A stretch of 64,000 nt of DNA from contig LSRX01000485.1 in assembly GCA_001939145.1 (NCBI GenBank), positions 57,677 through 121,676 on the forward strand, written 5' to 3'. How positions within the stretch are numbered: the stretch's first letter is position 1; the number at the start of each line of letters is the position of its first letter. The notes under the pieces were generated by a model. That model did not search any database, was not told the DNA's origin, and saw only the letters and a program-made list of their open reading frames with translations. Positions 21,501 through 33,300 of this stretch are shown piece by piece. The translations under genes and the position numbers were made by a program. This stretch comes from Symbiodinium microadriaticum. Taxonomy: Eukaryota; Sar; Dinophyceae; Suessiales; Symbiodiniaceae.

Positions 21501-22885
21501 CGTCTCATTTTGATATATCAGATCAGATTAATGTGTGTTTGGTCACGGTAGTGCGGCCAAGCCACTGCCCGGAGAACAAAGCACCCCTGCAGCCAAAGGG
21601 GTAAGATTAACCACGCTCTATGCAAATTCGAGCATCTCTCAGGCACTTCCAGGAGTTAAGTTCTCAACAGCTTGGCATTCGATGCCTGTCAGCGAGCTAA
21701 CGACGAAGAGCGAAGCAAACTGGGAGTTGCTCAGATCCATTGTATCCTCAGTGATGCTATGCAAAGTTGTGTACGTGTGCCATGCGGTCAGCCATGCGGT
21801 TGGCAGAACAACGTATTGACAATCCATCCCAGCTGCAGAGATTGGACCCTTGAAGCTCTGCACAAGGCCATCCTCAGCGGTCATCACTGGCTAAAGTGGT
21901 GGCGAACATGGCAAACCATATGCTTCGACAATCCTCACTATGCCATTGCTTGACAGGCAACGTGGAAGTATGGACCAGGAATGAAAAGGCAGATGAGCGA
22001 GAGCAGGATATACTTGTGCAAGCCTTTTAAGAGCTGCTTTGTGAGGCAATTCTATCCGCGCTGCTGATGCTATGAAACCCCATCGTCATGTTTATCCAGG
22101 TACACGCAAAATACATTTACTTTGTGCAAACTTGAACAGGACACAAAGACACTTGAACGCCTCGTCGGGGATCGACAAAGCATTTGGCGACTCGTCTTCC
22201 ACAGCAGGCGCTGCACAGCAGGAGGAGTGTGAGAATGAGCAGCCTGGAAGTTGAACAAACACCCGGAAAGCCAGAACTTGTTTTTTGGCTCGCATACTTG
22301 TATGCCGAGCGGCACTGCGAGGGCCCAGCCACTCATGCTCCCTTGCTGCAGCATGTTGCGAGGAGCTCACGGTCAGGAGCATAGTCAGCCGGCTCTTTTC
22401 TGGGTTGTTAAATGCAGGCAGGCTCTCTTGTTTCAACGCAGCCGAATGGTTGACTGTATGCCAAGCGAGACAGCTAGATCCTGAAAGGAGGGTGTGGGTC
22501 CAGTGTTGGTTGTGGACGCATCTGATCTGCATGGGCCGGCAGCGGCTGGTGTTATGGCAATGCAGGGGCGGCACTCGAAATCGCAGCAGCAGGCAGCTGA
22601 GCCTTGTCTTGCTCGGTGACGACGCCTTCTTTGGCTTGGCCAGGAAGACCTGACATTGGATTCGATACACTGCTGCGAGGAAATGATGCAAGGCAGTGTT
22701 GGACTACACTCTCGAGGTCGGAAGAACATGAAAGAAGTGTGAACCAGATACTGACTTCTGAACTGTTTTAGACAGAAACAGTTCTTCCGAAAGACTCTAG
22801 CCTCGTCATCGTCATCATCGAAAAGGGACGTGGTGGAGCCGCGTGCTGTTTTTGACGAGCCGAAGAGGCTGTCCTGCAACTTCAT
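18598..22885 (-). CDS. MFSD1-like major facilitator transporter, multi-exon
   Basis: A 12-helix membrane transporter of the major facilitator superfamily, closest by eye to MFSD1 (a lysosomal protein in animals). Minus-strand exons: 22885-22802 (start ATG; MKLQDSLFGSSKTARG, five aspartates), 22033-21950 (helix 1, YILLSLICLFIPGPYF), 21756-21686 (MDLSNSQFASLF), 21485-21411 (LLISRVGRTSSAIAAS, the motif A loop), 20644-20559 (LMLFGRLLFWLGLN), 20458-20423, 20218-20147 (WTGRSLNCAMTTIVLS), 19836-19321 (helices 6-8 and a long central loop; VVFPFEVIGDDMLQKEFG), 19042-18936 (helix 9), 18869-18704 (SLAVGMNQAGSGTSMIV) and 18650-18598 (WACVYLAVVACCGLA). Most junctions keep phase. The second/third exon junction and those around 20458-20423 are unresolved. 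About 450 codons in total, close to the family length of roughly 460. Donors are mostly GC. The stop and C-terminus were not found. Confidence 0.85.
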
Positions 22886-23712
22886 GCAATACCACGAAGC
22901 AGACGCACATCACTTCACAATCAGGAAGGGCCGGGAAGGCTCTTGAAGGAGTCTCCGGCTTTCCCGTTGACACCGTCTGTTGCGTCTTCTCTTAGCTGCA
23001 GCCACGAGCCCGGACCACTTTCACTAATTACTCATTCCTTGGGTCCTTGGGCAGAGGATTTTCTGGAAGAGACCTCCTGACTTGGAGCAGCAGTAAGTTT
23101 GGCAAGCGAAGGTGTGTCGGAGGTGGCCGCGGACACGCTTCATCACTCTGAGAGCGGTTTGCATTTTGCGAGTCAACTGAAAGGAATGGCGTTGAACGTT
23201 TGGGAACCGCTTTGTCGGCTCGTGCTGGCACAGTCCTTGCCGTGAAGCCCGATTCTGCACGGTTCGTTTGTCAGGTGGTTGTCTCTGGATGTAATTTCTG
23301 AAAAGTCGGCTCTCGTCTCACTCCACCTGCTCCACCTAGGAAGGGTGCAAATGTTCAGTTCTGCATCTCAGTCTTGTGCAAAACTCGTGCTGCTGAATCA
23401 CAAATCGGGTCTCTTGCGGTCATATCACCCAAGTTACAAGGGCCCGGGAGGATTGCCATGCAAGGTAGCCGGGAGCTATGCATGCCCCCTGGCTCACCGA
23501 CCACTCTTCCACAGTTCAACTTCTCAATTTCATGGATATCTGGAGGCGGTATGGCGATCAGGCTCGAAATGCACGGAACCCGTGACATCTGCACTTGCGG
23601 CAATCTTGTGACAGGGTGGGCACCCGCTGGCCTCTGGCTTGTCCGGCAGAGTCTTTCTGCTTGCTGTGGCTTGGGCGCTCCTGTGGATATTCGACATATG
23701 TCATATGTGCAA
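22886..23712. other. Upstream flank of the transporter, no firm gene
   Basis: Lies before the transporter's start codon. The minus strand near 23,700-23,560 has SHSKQKDSAGQARGQRVP, which may be the next exon of the Q/E/P-rich gene, but splice sites were not fixed. No TATA box or initiator was identified; dinoflagellate promoters generally lack TATA. Confidence 0.3.
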
Positions 23713-24125
23713 TTAAGGACCGACACAGGCATGGATCATGTCTTCTCGCCTTTTTTGCTCCTGGTCTCTTGAGGGCCAATTCTCCTGCTGCAGCTGTGGT
23801 CGCTGCGGCTCCTCTGCTGACTGCTCGATGTGCCGAAGCTCGTCTTCTCCCTGCGAACCAGCTGCACCCTCTACACCTGGCAGTGCTGCTGGCGGTTCCT
23901 GCTCGTGCGCGTTTGATTCCAGTTGAGTCGGCTTTCCATCTTGCTCTGCAGTTTGCTCGTCCATACCTCTACCCGAAGGAGGCTCAGTCGCCTCCAGCGT
24001 GGGACCCAGGCCGCTGGCCTCTGGCTGCTTTGGCTGCTCTGGCTCTGGTGTGCCTTGCTGGACTGTGCATGGCTGGTTGGATTCGGCAGCCGGAACTTCC
24101 GGTGCCTGACAACTGGATGTTTGTG
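23713..24125 (-). CDS. Q/E/P-rich disordered exon
   Basis: One minus-strand frame stays open from about 24,125 to 23,713 and has strongly biased composition: PEPEQPKQPEASGLGPTLEA, then AEQDGKPTQLESNAHEQEPP, then EDELRHIEQSAEEPQRPQ and RDQEQKRREDMIHACVG. It ends at a GT donor candidate (TGT GTC G before GTCCTTAA). No domain is recognised; the protein part is probably unstructured and acidic. The antisense frame is also open and hydrophobic, which is usual opposite such sequence. It may be an exon of a gene lying between the transporter and the 743-bp array, both also on the minus strand. Confidence 0.45.
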
Positions 24126-24484
24126 AGCGAAATCGACTGACTCAAGGCTTCTCTTGGGAGCTTGCCATCTGGTGGACGTCGGACCTCAGATCGCTACAAG
24201 CCCACCCCAGAACTGCTGGAGTGTTGTTGTTCCAATGTACTAGGTACACGGCGCATCAGCACACTCATGCAGGAACATGCTGCGTAAGACTCTGTGCACC
24301 AAGGTCTCGGCGCATCTGACACTTGCCGGCTGATCAGTAGAGGAGTGTCGTTTTCGGCAGGAGACGTTACAAGGTGCGCCTCAAGATGTCTTGTCAACAA
24401 CACGTCTGCCCAAAACTACACTTGAGCATAACTGCCCCGTGATCATATGCAATTCTGTGTGCTTCGCGCTTGATGCGCTTTTTC

Positions 24485-24669
24485 TGGCCGCCGCCGCTGC
24501 TGCTGCTGCTGTTGTTATTGTGGTGGTGGCGGGGATGGTTGTGGAGGTGGGTGTCGGCGACGCGGGCGGCGACGGTGGCGGTGGTGCTAGTGCTCTTGCG
24601 CTGGTGTTGATGATGTTGTTGTGGTTGTGGTTGTTGTGGTTCTTGTGGTTTGCGGCTGTCATTGCTGCT

Positions 24670-24701
<32 letters not shown>

Positions 24702-25015
24702 TGCTCCCATTGTTACTGCTGCATCTGGTGTTGTTGATGTTGATGTTGTTGATGTTGTTGTTGTGGTCGTCGTCGTCGTCGTCGTTGCTGTTGTTATTAG
24801 TTGTGGTAATGTTAATGTTGATGTTTATGTTACTGATACTGTTACTGTTCATGTTGATGATATGTCCATGTCAATGTCCTTGTTCTTCTTGTTGTTGTTG
24901 TGGGTTGTGGTTGTTCTTGTCGTTGTTGTTGCTGTTGTCGCCGCTGATGCTGTTGCTGTTGCTGTTGCCATTGTTACTACTGTTGTTGTTGTGGTTGTTC
25001 TTCTTCTACACTCTA
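24485..25015. repeat. GTT/GCT-rich trinucleotide-like block
   Basis: About 530 bp of degenerate gtt, gct, gat and gtg triplets (tgttgttgttgttgct and similar) with very few adenines outside gat. It keeps several frames open on both strands as poly-valine/leucine or poly-asparagine/threonine. It is interpreted as an old interrupted microsatellite, not coding sequence. Confidence 0.9.
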
Positions 25016-25138
25016 CTTCTTCGAATTTGCGATATTTGTCCAGGGCGGGGTTGGGTGGGATAGGGGGACAGCTGGACACCCGCACGAGGCCTCAAGAACT
25101 TGTCACGCCCGATTCCAAACTTCGAGTGCACACGCAAG

Positions 25139-28100
25139 TCAACAAACAGCCGCACGAAGACTCTTTGGAATAGGTGCTGGCCTTGGAGTTTTCGAGGGCT
25201 TCTCTTCCTTGCATGTTGAGAAACAAGGACTGGTCAACCAGAAGATCTTTCGCAGCCGCACAGGTCTTCTTGTGTCCACCCTCTGTGCACTGGGCTGCGA
25301 GCGCTCCCGCTCTGCGGCGAGCTGTTCTCGCAAAAGCAAGAGTTCCGCATCTCCTGCCTGTGTCAGGATTGCGACAGTGCTTCGACTACGACGTGCCAGA
25401 ACATGCTCCAAAATTGTCAGGGCCTGCTGTGTTTGCAGCTGCTCACGCAGATCGTTGGAAACATTCCTCATGCTTTTCCGGGATGCACAACATGGAAAGG
25501 ACGACATTCCGCCTGACCCTCATTCAACGGGGATGTGGCCGTTCCGTGTGTATCTGCTGCTGGCACGATCGAACTTCCGCACGAAGCCTGCAGGTTGCAG
25601 GTTGCGGAATGCCGTCCTTGCCCGGTCTCTCTGCACCTGTGCAAGGCATCCGGCCTGTCCAGCTCCATGCTCTGCTGCTTCACCTGACATCGAGAAGAAT
25701 GCAACGGGTTCGGAGTTTTTGCTGGGCGCTCGCTCGCAAGCCTCGTCCTGCAGAAGCTTCTCCGCAGCAGGCGCGTCTGTTTCTTCCTCTGGAGCCTCCG
25801 GCAAGCACGTCCACACCATGACAGATTGATCTGAACTGCCAAAAATTCCGACAGCACCCGATCTCACGGCACACATGCGAGCAAAGTAGACAACCTGTCC
25901 TAGTCCACTGCTTGGGGTTGGCCTTGGAGTTTTCGAGGGCTTCTCTTCCTTGCATGTTGAGAGAAACAAGGACTGGTCAACCAGAAGATCTTTCGCAGCC
26001 GCACAGGTCTTCTTGTGTCCACCCTCTGTGCACTGGGCTGCGAGCGCTCCCGCTCTGCGGCGAGCTGTTCTCGCAAAAGCAAGAGTTCCGCATCTCCTGC
26101 CTGTGTCAGGGTTGCGACAGTGCTTCGACTACGACGTGCCAGAACATGCTCCAAAATTGTCAGGGCCTGCTGTGTTTGCAGCTGCTCACGCAGATCGTTG
26201 GAAACATTCCTCATGCTTTTCCGGGATGCACAACATGGAAAGGACGACATTCCGCCTGGCCCTCATTCCCCGGGGATGTGGCCGTTCCGTGTGTATCTGC
26301 TGCTGGCACGATCGAACTTCCGCACGAAGCCTGCAGGTTGCAGGTTGCGGAATGCCGTCCTTGCCCGGTCTCTCTGCACCTGTGCAAGGCATCCGGCCTG
26401 TCCAGCTCCATGCTCTGCTGCTTCACCTGACATCGAGAAGAATGCCACGGGTTCGGAGTTTTTGCTGGGCGCTCGCTCGCAAGCCTCGTCCTGCAGAAGC
26501 TTCTCCGCAGCTGGCGCGTCTGTTTCTTCCTCTGGAGCCTCCGGCAAGCACGTCCACACCATGACAGATTGATCTGAACTGCCAAAAATTCCGACAGCAC
26601 CCGATCTCACGGCACACATGCGAGCAAAGTAGACAACCTGTCCTAGTCCACTGCTTGGGGTTGGCCTTGGAGTTTTCGAGGGCTTCTCTTCCTTGCATGT
26701 TGAGAGAAACAAGGACTGGTCAACCAGAAGATCTTTCGCAGCCGCACAGGTCTTCTTGTGTCCACCCTCTGTGCACTGGGCTGCGAGCGCTCCCGCTCTG
26801 CGGCGAGCTGTTCTCGCAAAAGCAAGAGTTCCGCATCTCCTGCCTGTGTCAGGGTTGCGACAGTGCTTCGACTACGACGTGCCAGAACATGCTCCAAAAT
26901 TGTCAGGGCCTGCTGTGTTTGCAGCTGCTCACGCAGATCGTTGGAAACATTCCTCATGCTTTTCCGGGATGCACAACATGGAAAGGACGACATTCCGCCT
27001 GGCCCTCATTCCCCGGGGATGTGGCCGTTCCGTGTGTATCTGCTGCTGGCACGATCGAACTTCCGCACGAAGCCTGCAGGTTGCAGGTTGCGGAATGCCG
27101 TCCTTGCCCGGTCTCTCTGCACCTGTGCAAGGCATCCGGCCTGTCCAGCTCCATGCTCTGCTGCTTCACCTGACATCGAGAAGAATGCCACGGGTTCGGA
27201 GTTTTTGCTGGGCGCTCGCTCGCAAGCCTCGTCCTGCAGAAGCTTCTCCGCAGCTGGCGCGTCTGTTTCTTCCTCTGGAGCCTCCGGCAAGCACGTCCAC
27301 ACCATGACAGATTGATCTGAACTGCCAAAAATTCCGACAGCACCCGATCTCACGGCACACATGCGAGCAAAGTAGACAACCTGTCCTAGTCCACTGCTTG
27401 GGGTTGGCCTTGGAGTTTTCGAGGGCTTCTCTTCCTTGCATGTTGAGAGAAACAAGGACTGGTCAACCAGAAGATCTTTCGCAGCCGCACAGGTCTTCTT
27501 GTGTCCACCCTCTGTGCACTGGGCTGCGAGCGCTCCCGCTCTGCGGCGAGCTGTTCTCGCAAAAGCAAGAGTTCCGCATCTCCTGCCTGTGTCAGGGTTG
27601 CGACAGTGCTTCGACTACGACGTGCCAGAACATGCTCCAAAATTGTCAGGGCCTGCTGTGTTTGCAGCTGCTCACGCAGATCGTTGGAAACATTCCTCAT
27701 GCTTTTCCGGGATGCACAACATGGAAAGGACGACATTCCGCCTGGCCCTCATTCCCCGGGGATGTGGCCGTTCCGTGTGTATCTGCTGCTGGCACGATCG
27801 AACTTCCGCACGAAGCCTGCAGGTTGCAGGTTGCGGAATGCCGTCCTTGCCCGGTCTCTCTGCACCTGTGCAAGGCATCCGGCCTGTCCAGCTCCATGCT
27901 CTGCTGCTTCACCTGACATCGAGAAGAATGCCACGGGTTCGGAGTTTTTGCTGGGCGCTCGCTCGCAAGCCTCGTCCTGCAGAAGCTTCTCCGCAGCCGG
28001 CGCGTCTGTTTCTTCCTCTGGAGCCTCCGGCAAGCACGTCCACACCATGACAGATTGATCTGAACTGCCAAAAATTCCGACAGCACCCGATCTCACGGCA

Positions 28101-28687
28101 CACATGCGAGCAAAGTAGACAACCTGTCCTAGTCCACTGCTTGGGGTTGGCCTTGGAGTTTTCGAGGGCTTCTCTTCCTTGCATGTTGAGAGAAACAAAA
28201 ACTGGTCAACCAGAAGATCTTTCGCAGCCGCACAGGTCTTCTTGTGTCCACCCTCTGTGCACTGGGCTGCGAGCGCTCCCGCTCTGCGGCGAGCTGTTCT
28301 CGCAAAAGCAAGAGTTCCGCATCTCCTGCCTGTGTCAGGATTGCGACAGTGCTTCGACTACGACGTGCCAGAACATGCTCCAAAATTGTCAGGGCCTGCT
28401 GTGTTTGCAGCTGCTCACGCAGATCGTTGGAAACATTCCTCATGCTTTTCCGGGATGCACAACATGGAAAGGACGACATTCCGCCTGACCCTCATTCTTC
28501 GGGGATGTGGCCGTTCCGTGTGTATCTGCTGCTGGCACGATCGAACTTCCGCACGAAGCCTGCAGGTTGCAGGTTGCGGAATGCCGTCCTTGCCCGGTCT
28601 CTCTGCACCTGTGCAAGGCATCCGGCCTGTCCAGCTCCATGCTCTGCTGCTTCACCTGACGTCGAGAAGAATGCCACGGGTTCGGAG
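25139..28687 (-). CDS. Repeated exons of a WD-like/coiled-coil gene
   Basis: Each 743-bp unit carries at least two coding-like minus-strand stretches. One, near 26,660-26,560 in copy two and equivalents, reads GIFGSSDQSVMVWTCLPEA then DAPAAEKLLQDE; the ending resembles the last strand of a WD40 repeat and is followed by an acidic linker. It is preceded by an AG acceptor (gacag before gttgtc) and followed by a GC donor candidate (GACGAG before GCTTGC). The other reads NVSNDLREQLQTQQALTILE then LLLLREQLAAERERSQP, a clear coiled coil, with a GC donor candidate after FSQ. Since the unit includes intron sequence, its length need not be a multiple of three. Either one gene has five duplicated exon pairs or this is an array of small gene copies. 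Start and stop were not found. The first and last copies are truncated or altered. Confidence 0.5.
25178..28687. repeat. 743-bp tandem array, about 4.7 copies
   Basis: The word tggccttggagttttcg begins at 25178, 25919, 26662, 27405 and 28148, giving steps of 741, 743, 743 and 743 bp. The last copy stops at 28687, inside the unit, where sequence passes abruptly into unrelated DNA (gagccaggtatcacc). Copies two to four differ at only a few positions; the first and last differ more, for example cctgacc against cctggcc before cattc. Copy one lacks two bases (ttgagaaac against ttgagagaaac). Such similarity indicates recent duplication or ongoing homogenisation. Each unit holds the same minus-strand coding exons. 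Confidence 0.95.
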
Positions 28688-29890
28688 CCAGGTATCACCA
28701 GAACCATAGCGGACTACTAGTTGTGGATGGGACGGCCCCTGTCGGGGAGATGACTCCCAGGACCCTTAGTTGCCTCTCCCGCGTGCGTTAGATTTGGCGC
28801 TCAGCTCGAGGATTGGAGATAGGAGCTTGTTGGACATTGGTAAGTTGCCACCATCAGTAGACTCATTTTGTGTCGGTCACCTGCGGGTTTCTGCCGATAA
28901 TTCTAACTCAATGTGCGCTGTCGTGAGTCGTGCCCCGGAGTTGTGTTTCCGCGCATGCTTCGTGACATACGCAGGCGGCACACACGAAAGCAACCATGGC
29001 ATTAGCATCGTTGCACAAAGCTCTATCTATGGCGATTGGATTGACTGATGATTTGCTTTTGATAAGTCGCAATTCTCAGTCGCATCTGCGCATTGTGTTG
29101 CATCGGGATTATTGGCCAGCTGCATGAAACTCTTGAGGGTTCATAAGATGTCAGCGCTGCAATGGGTGTAGCTATTGCATAACTGGCCAAGCATGCTCCA
29201 GCGGAGAGAATATTTGACCAAAGGGTCTGCTGATGGTGTGACTAAACGCGCTTTGCATGCCTTCATTCTGAACCTGCATAGGTCGTGTTACGGACGTGAC
29301 CTATGCACTGCACTGATACTGCACTACGCATGCAGGATCAAGCCCTTAAGAGTTCTACAAATGCCACAGACGAAAGATCGGATTCGTTGATGGGCACGCG
29401 ACTGCAAAAGTCGTATTGCGACCGCATTGAACACCTCTGACAAAGACGCAGAGAAGCTTGGTCGAGGCTCACGTCGAGAGACGGGCAAAGCACCACCCTC
29501 AAAGTATCTCAGACGAATAGCAGTCCGCAACCTCTGAAAAACCCTTTTGATGATTCATGGCTTACAGTACGTATACCCCTGCGCACATGAAGGGATTCGC
29601 CGGTACCCAGAAAGAACGAAAAAGAGGAAAAACCGCCAAACCATGCACCCTCGTGTGGTGTGGCTCTCCTCACAAGTGCTCGCGTCAGCTTTTCCCTGGC
29701 GCCACTCCCTTGCACCACGGCACAAGCGATGTACGTTCATGTCTTGGGAGTCTGATAGCCAGGCTTCTGTCCGGAAAACGAAATCGAAACGCTATGTGGT
29801 CCACTAGTTTGAGGATGCGCCAGTTCCAGCACGATTGTAGCAAAGCTTAAGGTTGCAATTCCCTGCGTTCTCACATGTGGTGTGCCATTT
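28688..29890. other. No recognised gene upstream of the array
   Basis: Sequence directly beyond the broken end of the 743-bp array. No motif or phase-consistent exon was found on either strand. Confidence 0.35.
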
Positions 29891-29980
29891 ATCAAATGTT
29901 GTAGTGCTGGCACAAAAACTGGGAAGCCTCGTCTTGAAGCAGCTTCTCTGCAGCAGGTGCTGCCTGCTCGTGACAATTCC
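29890..29980 (-). CDS. Older diverged copy of an array exon
   Basis: The minus strand here reads QAAPAAEKLLQDEASQF, matching DAPAAEKLLQDEACER in the 743-bp units, while flanking DNA no longer aligns by eye. It is therefore an older relative of the exon repeated in the array, lying upstream in the same orientation. The stop follows a few codons after the shared GC donor candidate, as expected if splicing occurs there. A further helical exon candidate, ALQAVEAKTLQELGQ, lies near 30,270-30,230 and may belong to the same gene. Confidence 0.5.
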
Positions 29981-30319
29981 CAAACAATCCGTGCAAGCAA
30001 CCGTTGTGTGTAGCTGCCAAGCGCAAACAAACACCCGGGGAGCTGCTAGTGTCCCGGGGCCTTCATCGGCGCAGACCTGTGCAAAGGCTGGTCATTGGCG
30101 TCACAATGTGCTCTTGCGGAGTTTCAACAAGGGCAGCTGAGCTTACGGCCCGAGATCGGGCAAAGCAGTGGAGCCTCATGGCGTCTCTGAAGGCCTAGTA
30201 ACGGGTTGGTGTTAGTCAAAATTAGGATCTGACCCAGCTCCTGGAGAGTCTTGGCCTCCACAGCCTGCAACGCGACCCAGTGCGTGATGTGATGCTTGAA
30301 GGCTGCAGCCAATATTTAT

Positions 30320-33300
30320 TTGCCTCCCAGTCGATGTCCAATGGGGACGGTCCGGACTCCGTCCATGAAATTTCATGGGCCTTATGACTTATGATGCAAA
30401 ATTCATCAGGCGACACTCGCTATAACACTGTCGCAGAAACACGTCTGCAATCAAGTGTACATGCATCGCCAGCAATGCTCTAGAACCTGAACTTGAACTC
30501 ATCGTCCATCTTCCGACAAAGGACCGACGCAAACAGTCGTTTGTTGCAACGGCTGTGGTCTAGAGTCAAGAACATGGGTGCAATGAGGCTTCGGCAGATT
30601 GCAGCTGCTGCCTGCAAATTACGAGACGGGACACGAATCAAACCGTTGAGACACGCCTAGAAGCACAAAGCGAAGCCCGTAAAGATTGAGAAGTCTGAGC
30701 ATGCGGGCTCGAGAACGCGGCCACACTGCCGGCATGCCGCGCGCAAGCGCTGCGATAAGCCCTGCGTCCGTCAGTACGGTCTGTGCAACTGTGTTTTTCA
30801 GCACCCGGAGACTCCAGACGACCGAACCCACAATTCACTCCGCATTTCTCCTTCTCTCACCACGAATCACACCTGGTCTTCTGATCTCTTCTGGTTGAGC
30901 TGCTGATGGAGCAGGCCAGCGGCCATGCCATGGATAGCTGCTTTGAAGCGTTTTTTGTCGCACGCGTGGTTTAAATCTTTGACCGCCAGGATTCAGACTG
31001 CAGACCGCGCACACAAATCCGAAGAAGCCTCCAACGAGGTCTTGGAAGACAATGATACCGACGCGTGTGGCAGCAACCTTTTGCACAGAACACTTCCCTG
31101 CAAACGAGTACATAAACCCACCTGTTGTTGTTCTACTTGTGATACATGTAGAAAGATGAGCTCATGTGATTGTTGGATTGTTAGGGGTTCCAAGCAAGTG
31201 GTTAGCTCACTATGTCGAGCCCAAACTCAGCATATCGTTGAGATTGATGTTGAAGCAATCGTAAATTCAAATCTGTGCTATTCTTGCATGCTTCAAAATG
31301 TCGGAATCCATAAATTTTCCAGATTATTTCCACAAAAGAAACCCAATCACGATTTTGCAAGAGTAGCTGGGATCCCCAGGTCTCAACGTGAGACCAAGTT
31401 TGAACGCAAAGGATTCAGGAAGTTGACGATGTTGACCGCGGGATTGCTTTCCCCATCTAAACGTATCGATCATAGGGATGTCTAATGTAGCGATTCATAT
31501 ACTTAAACATCCAAGACCCGTTTGAACGCTGGGCCTACAAATGCCTCGACAATGCCTAAACGCCTCACCTGGATGGTCATTCCCATGTACACGCATCGTT
31601 TACACAGATGTCACATGTTAGGCGTTACAAAAGTCCAAACACCACTTACCGCTGACTCTACTTATGCTTCGATGATGCCTCAAAGGCCTGAGTGCCTCAC
31701 CCGGTTACGACGACCCAAAACCCCCTTGAAGGCATGCTTGAACTTTGCTTCAGCTTTGGCATGTACCGCAGTTAGCGTAACACTGCAGCTTCATCCCCCA
31801 AGCCCCATCTACACTCAGCACTGAACATACACTCAAAGAGTAAGCGAAAAACAGTAGCTGCATCCCGCAAAACCCCTGCAACACGCACCATGGGCATTCT
31901 CCCGTCACATGATCAGGATTGCGGTTGTCTGGGACGCCACCTGGCCCCCTCTATTGTTGGCATTAGGACGATACCTCCAAGCCCGATTTCAAAGCCCAGC
32001 GCAACGTTGTATGATTGTGCATGGAAATTTACGTCAGGTTGAAAGATACCCGGTCGCAGATCAGCAAATGGGGTTGAACAATACCCACGGGCGTGATTCG
32101 CTGGTCAAACAAACAGCTCATTGTACAAGCTACTAAAATCAAACCGAGGACGAGTAGTAGCTTAAAACCTGGTTTCTGCAAGCAGACGCTGGGCGATGCA
32201 CAAAAAATGGGGCCGACAAACCACACCGACGCAGTAATTTCATATCATGAGTATCGAATTCTTCGCGGCCTTCCCCTAGTTACTGCAGAGATTCAACAAA
32301 AGAAGCATGGACTTGCCTACTCCGAGTGTCGGGAGCATGCGTACAGAAGATCGAAGACTGTTTCTGCATACCTTGCCCTGCCAGCGGCTCGCATCGCATC
32401 CGGGATCTTGCCCCCTATTACGGCCCCCACTCCGGGAAAACAAAAGCCAACAAATACCTGGCAACTCTGCGACCGATTACCCTGCTCAAAACAAACACTC
32501 AACCCCTCCCCACCCCGTTTTGAAGCGGCCGCGGTGTGCATACCTGGCAAGCTGCTGTCTCACACTGCGTTGCACGCGAGTCAAAGAAACCCCGGCGCTC
32601 TCCAGCGTTTTGCGCATGACTCTTCACAGGCCGTTGACACTGTGGACAGGCATTTCTTGGCCATTGAACTCGTGCAGCCAAAATGCTATCACCCCTCTGT
32701 TGCGAAGCCCGGCAGGCACTTCAGCAAACGAGGGGGTCCGGCCAGCCAGCTCAAGCCACGCTGATCACGGTGGCGTTGTTGCAGGGTCAACACACCTGCG
32801 TGTTGTGGGTCCAAGCGTGCCAAACTATTTCCGGCACTCTTTTTGTTGGAGTGGGAGCACAGCCGCGTTGCGATTCCCATTGTCAAAGCCGTCACATACC
32901 CGGGAAGCACAAGGCACAAGGGTGCAGATTGTGTGGGTCCAGCGTGGTTTTGCAAAACCCTGACCCGCCGCAAGCCTGCAGGATTTTACGCAGCGCACTG
33001 GCACGCACGACTTTGGGCAGCCGCAGTGGTGCACTGATGATACAGTGTTGGCTGGAGTCCTTCGGACTCTGTACCCAGGTCGCGCAAAGTCAAAAACAAG
33101 GCCCCCGCGGCGGGGGTGCAGAGCTACATCATGCGTTCATGTAACATACGATGTCAGCTCTAGAGCCGAATCATAAGGATTTGTTCCAGGCCTCGACTTA
33201 AACTCAAAAATATCTCCTGATGCTTTGTACTTCTCAGGTCTATCTCTCGTCTCTCACCGTGGCTGGCTGGCAACTGGCTGCGAGATGCTGCCCGCAACGG

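Noticed and set aside
24391-25173. Plus-strand 260-codon frame rich in valine
   Set aside because: It is the reading of a degenerate GTT/GCT repeat; several frames on both strands are open for the same reason.
25174-28720. Plus-strand open frames of 158-215 codons repeated in the 743-bp array
   Set aside because: They mirror minus-strand coiled-coil and acidic exons; composition is Cys/Arg/Ser-rich and irregular, as expected of antisense frames.
30925-31485. Cysteine-rich plus-strand protein of 186 codons
   Set aside because: No zinc-finger spacing or family match, and it is on the strand opposite to local genes.
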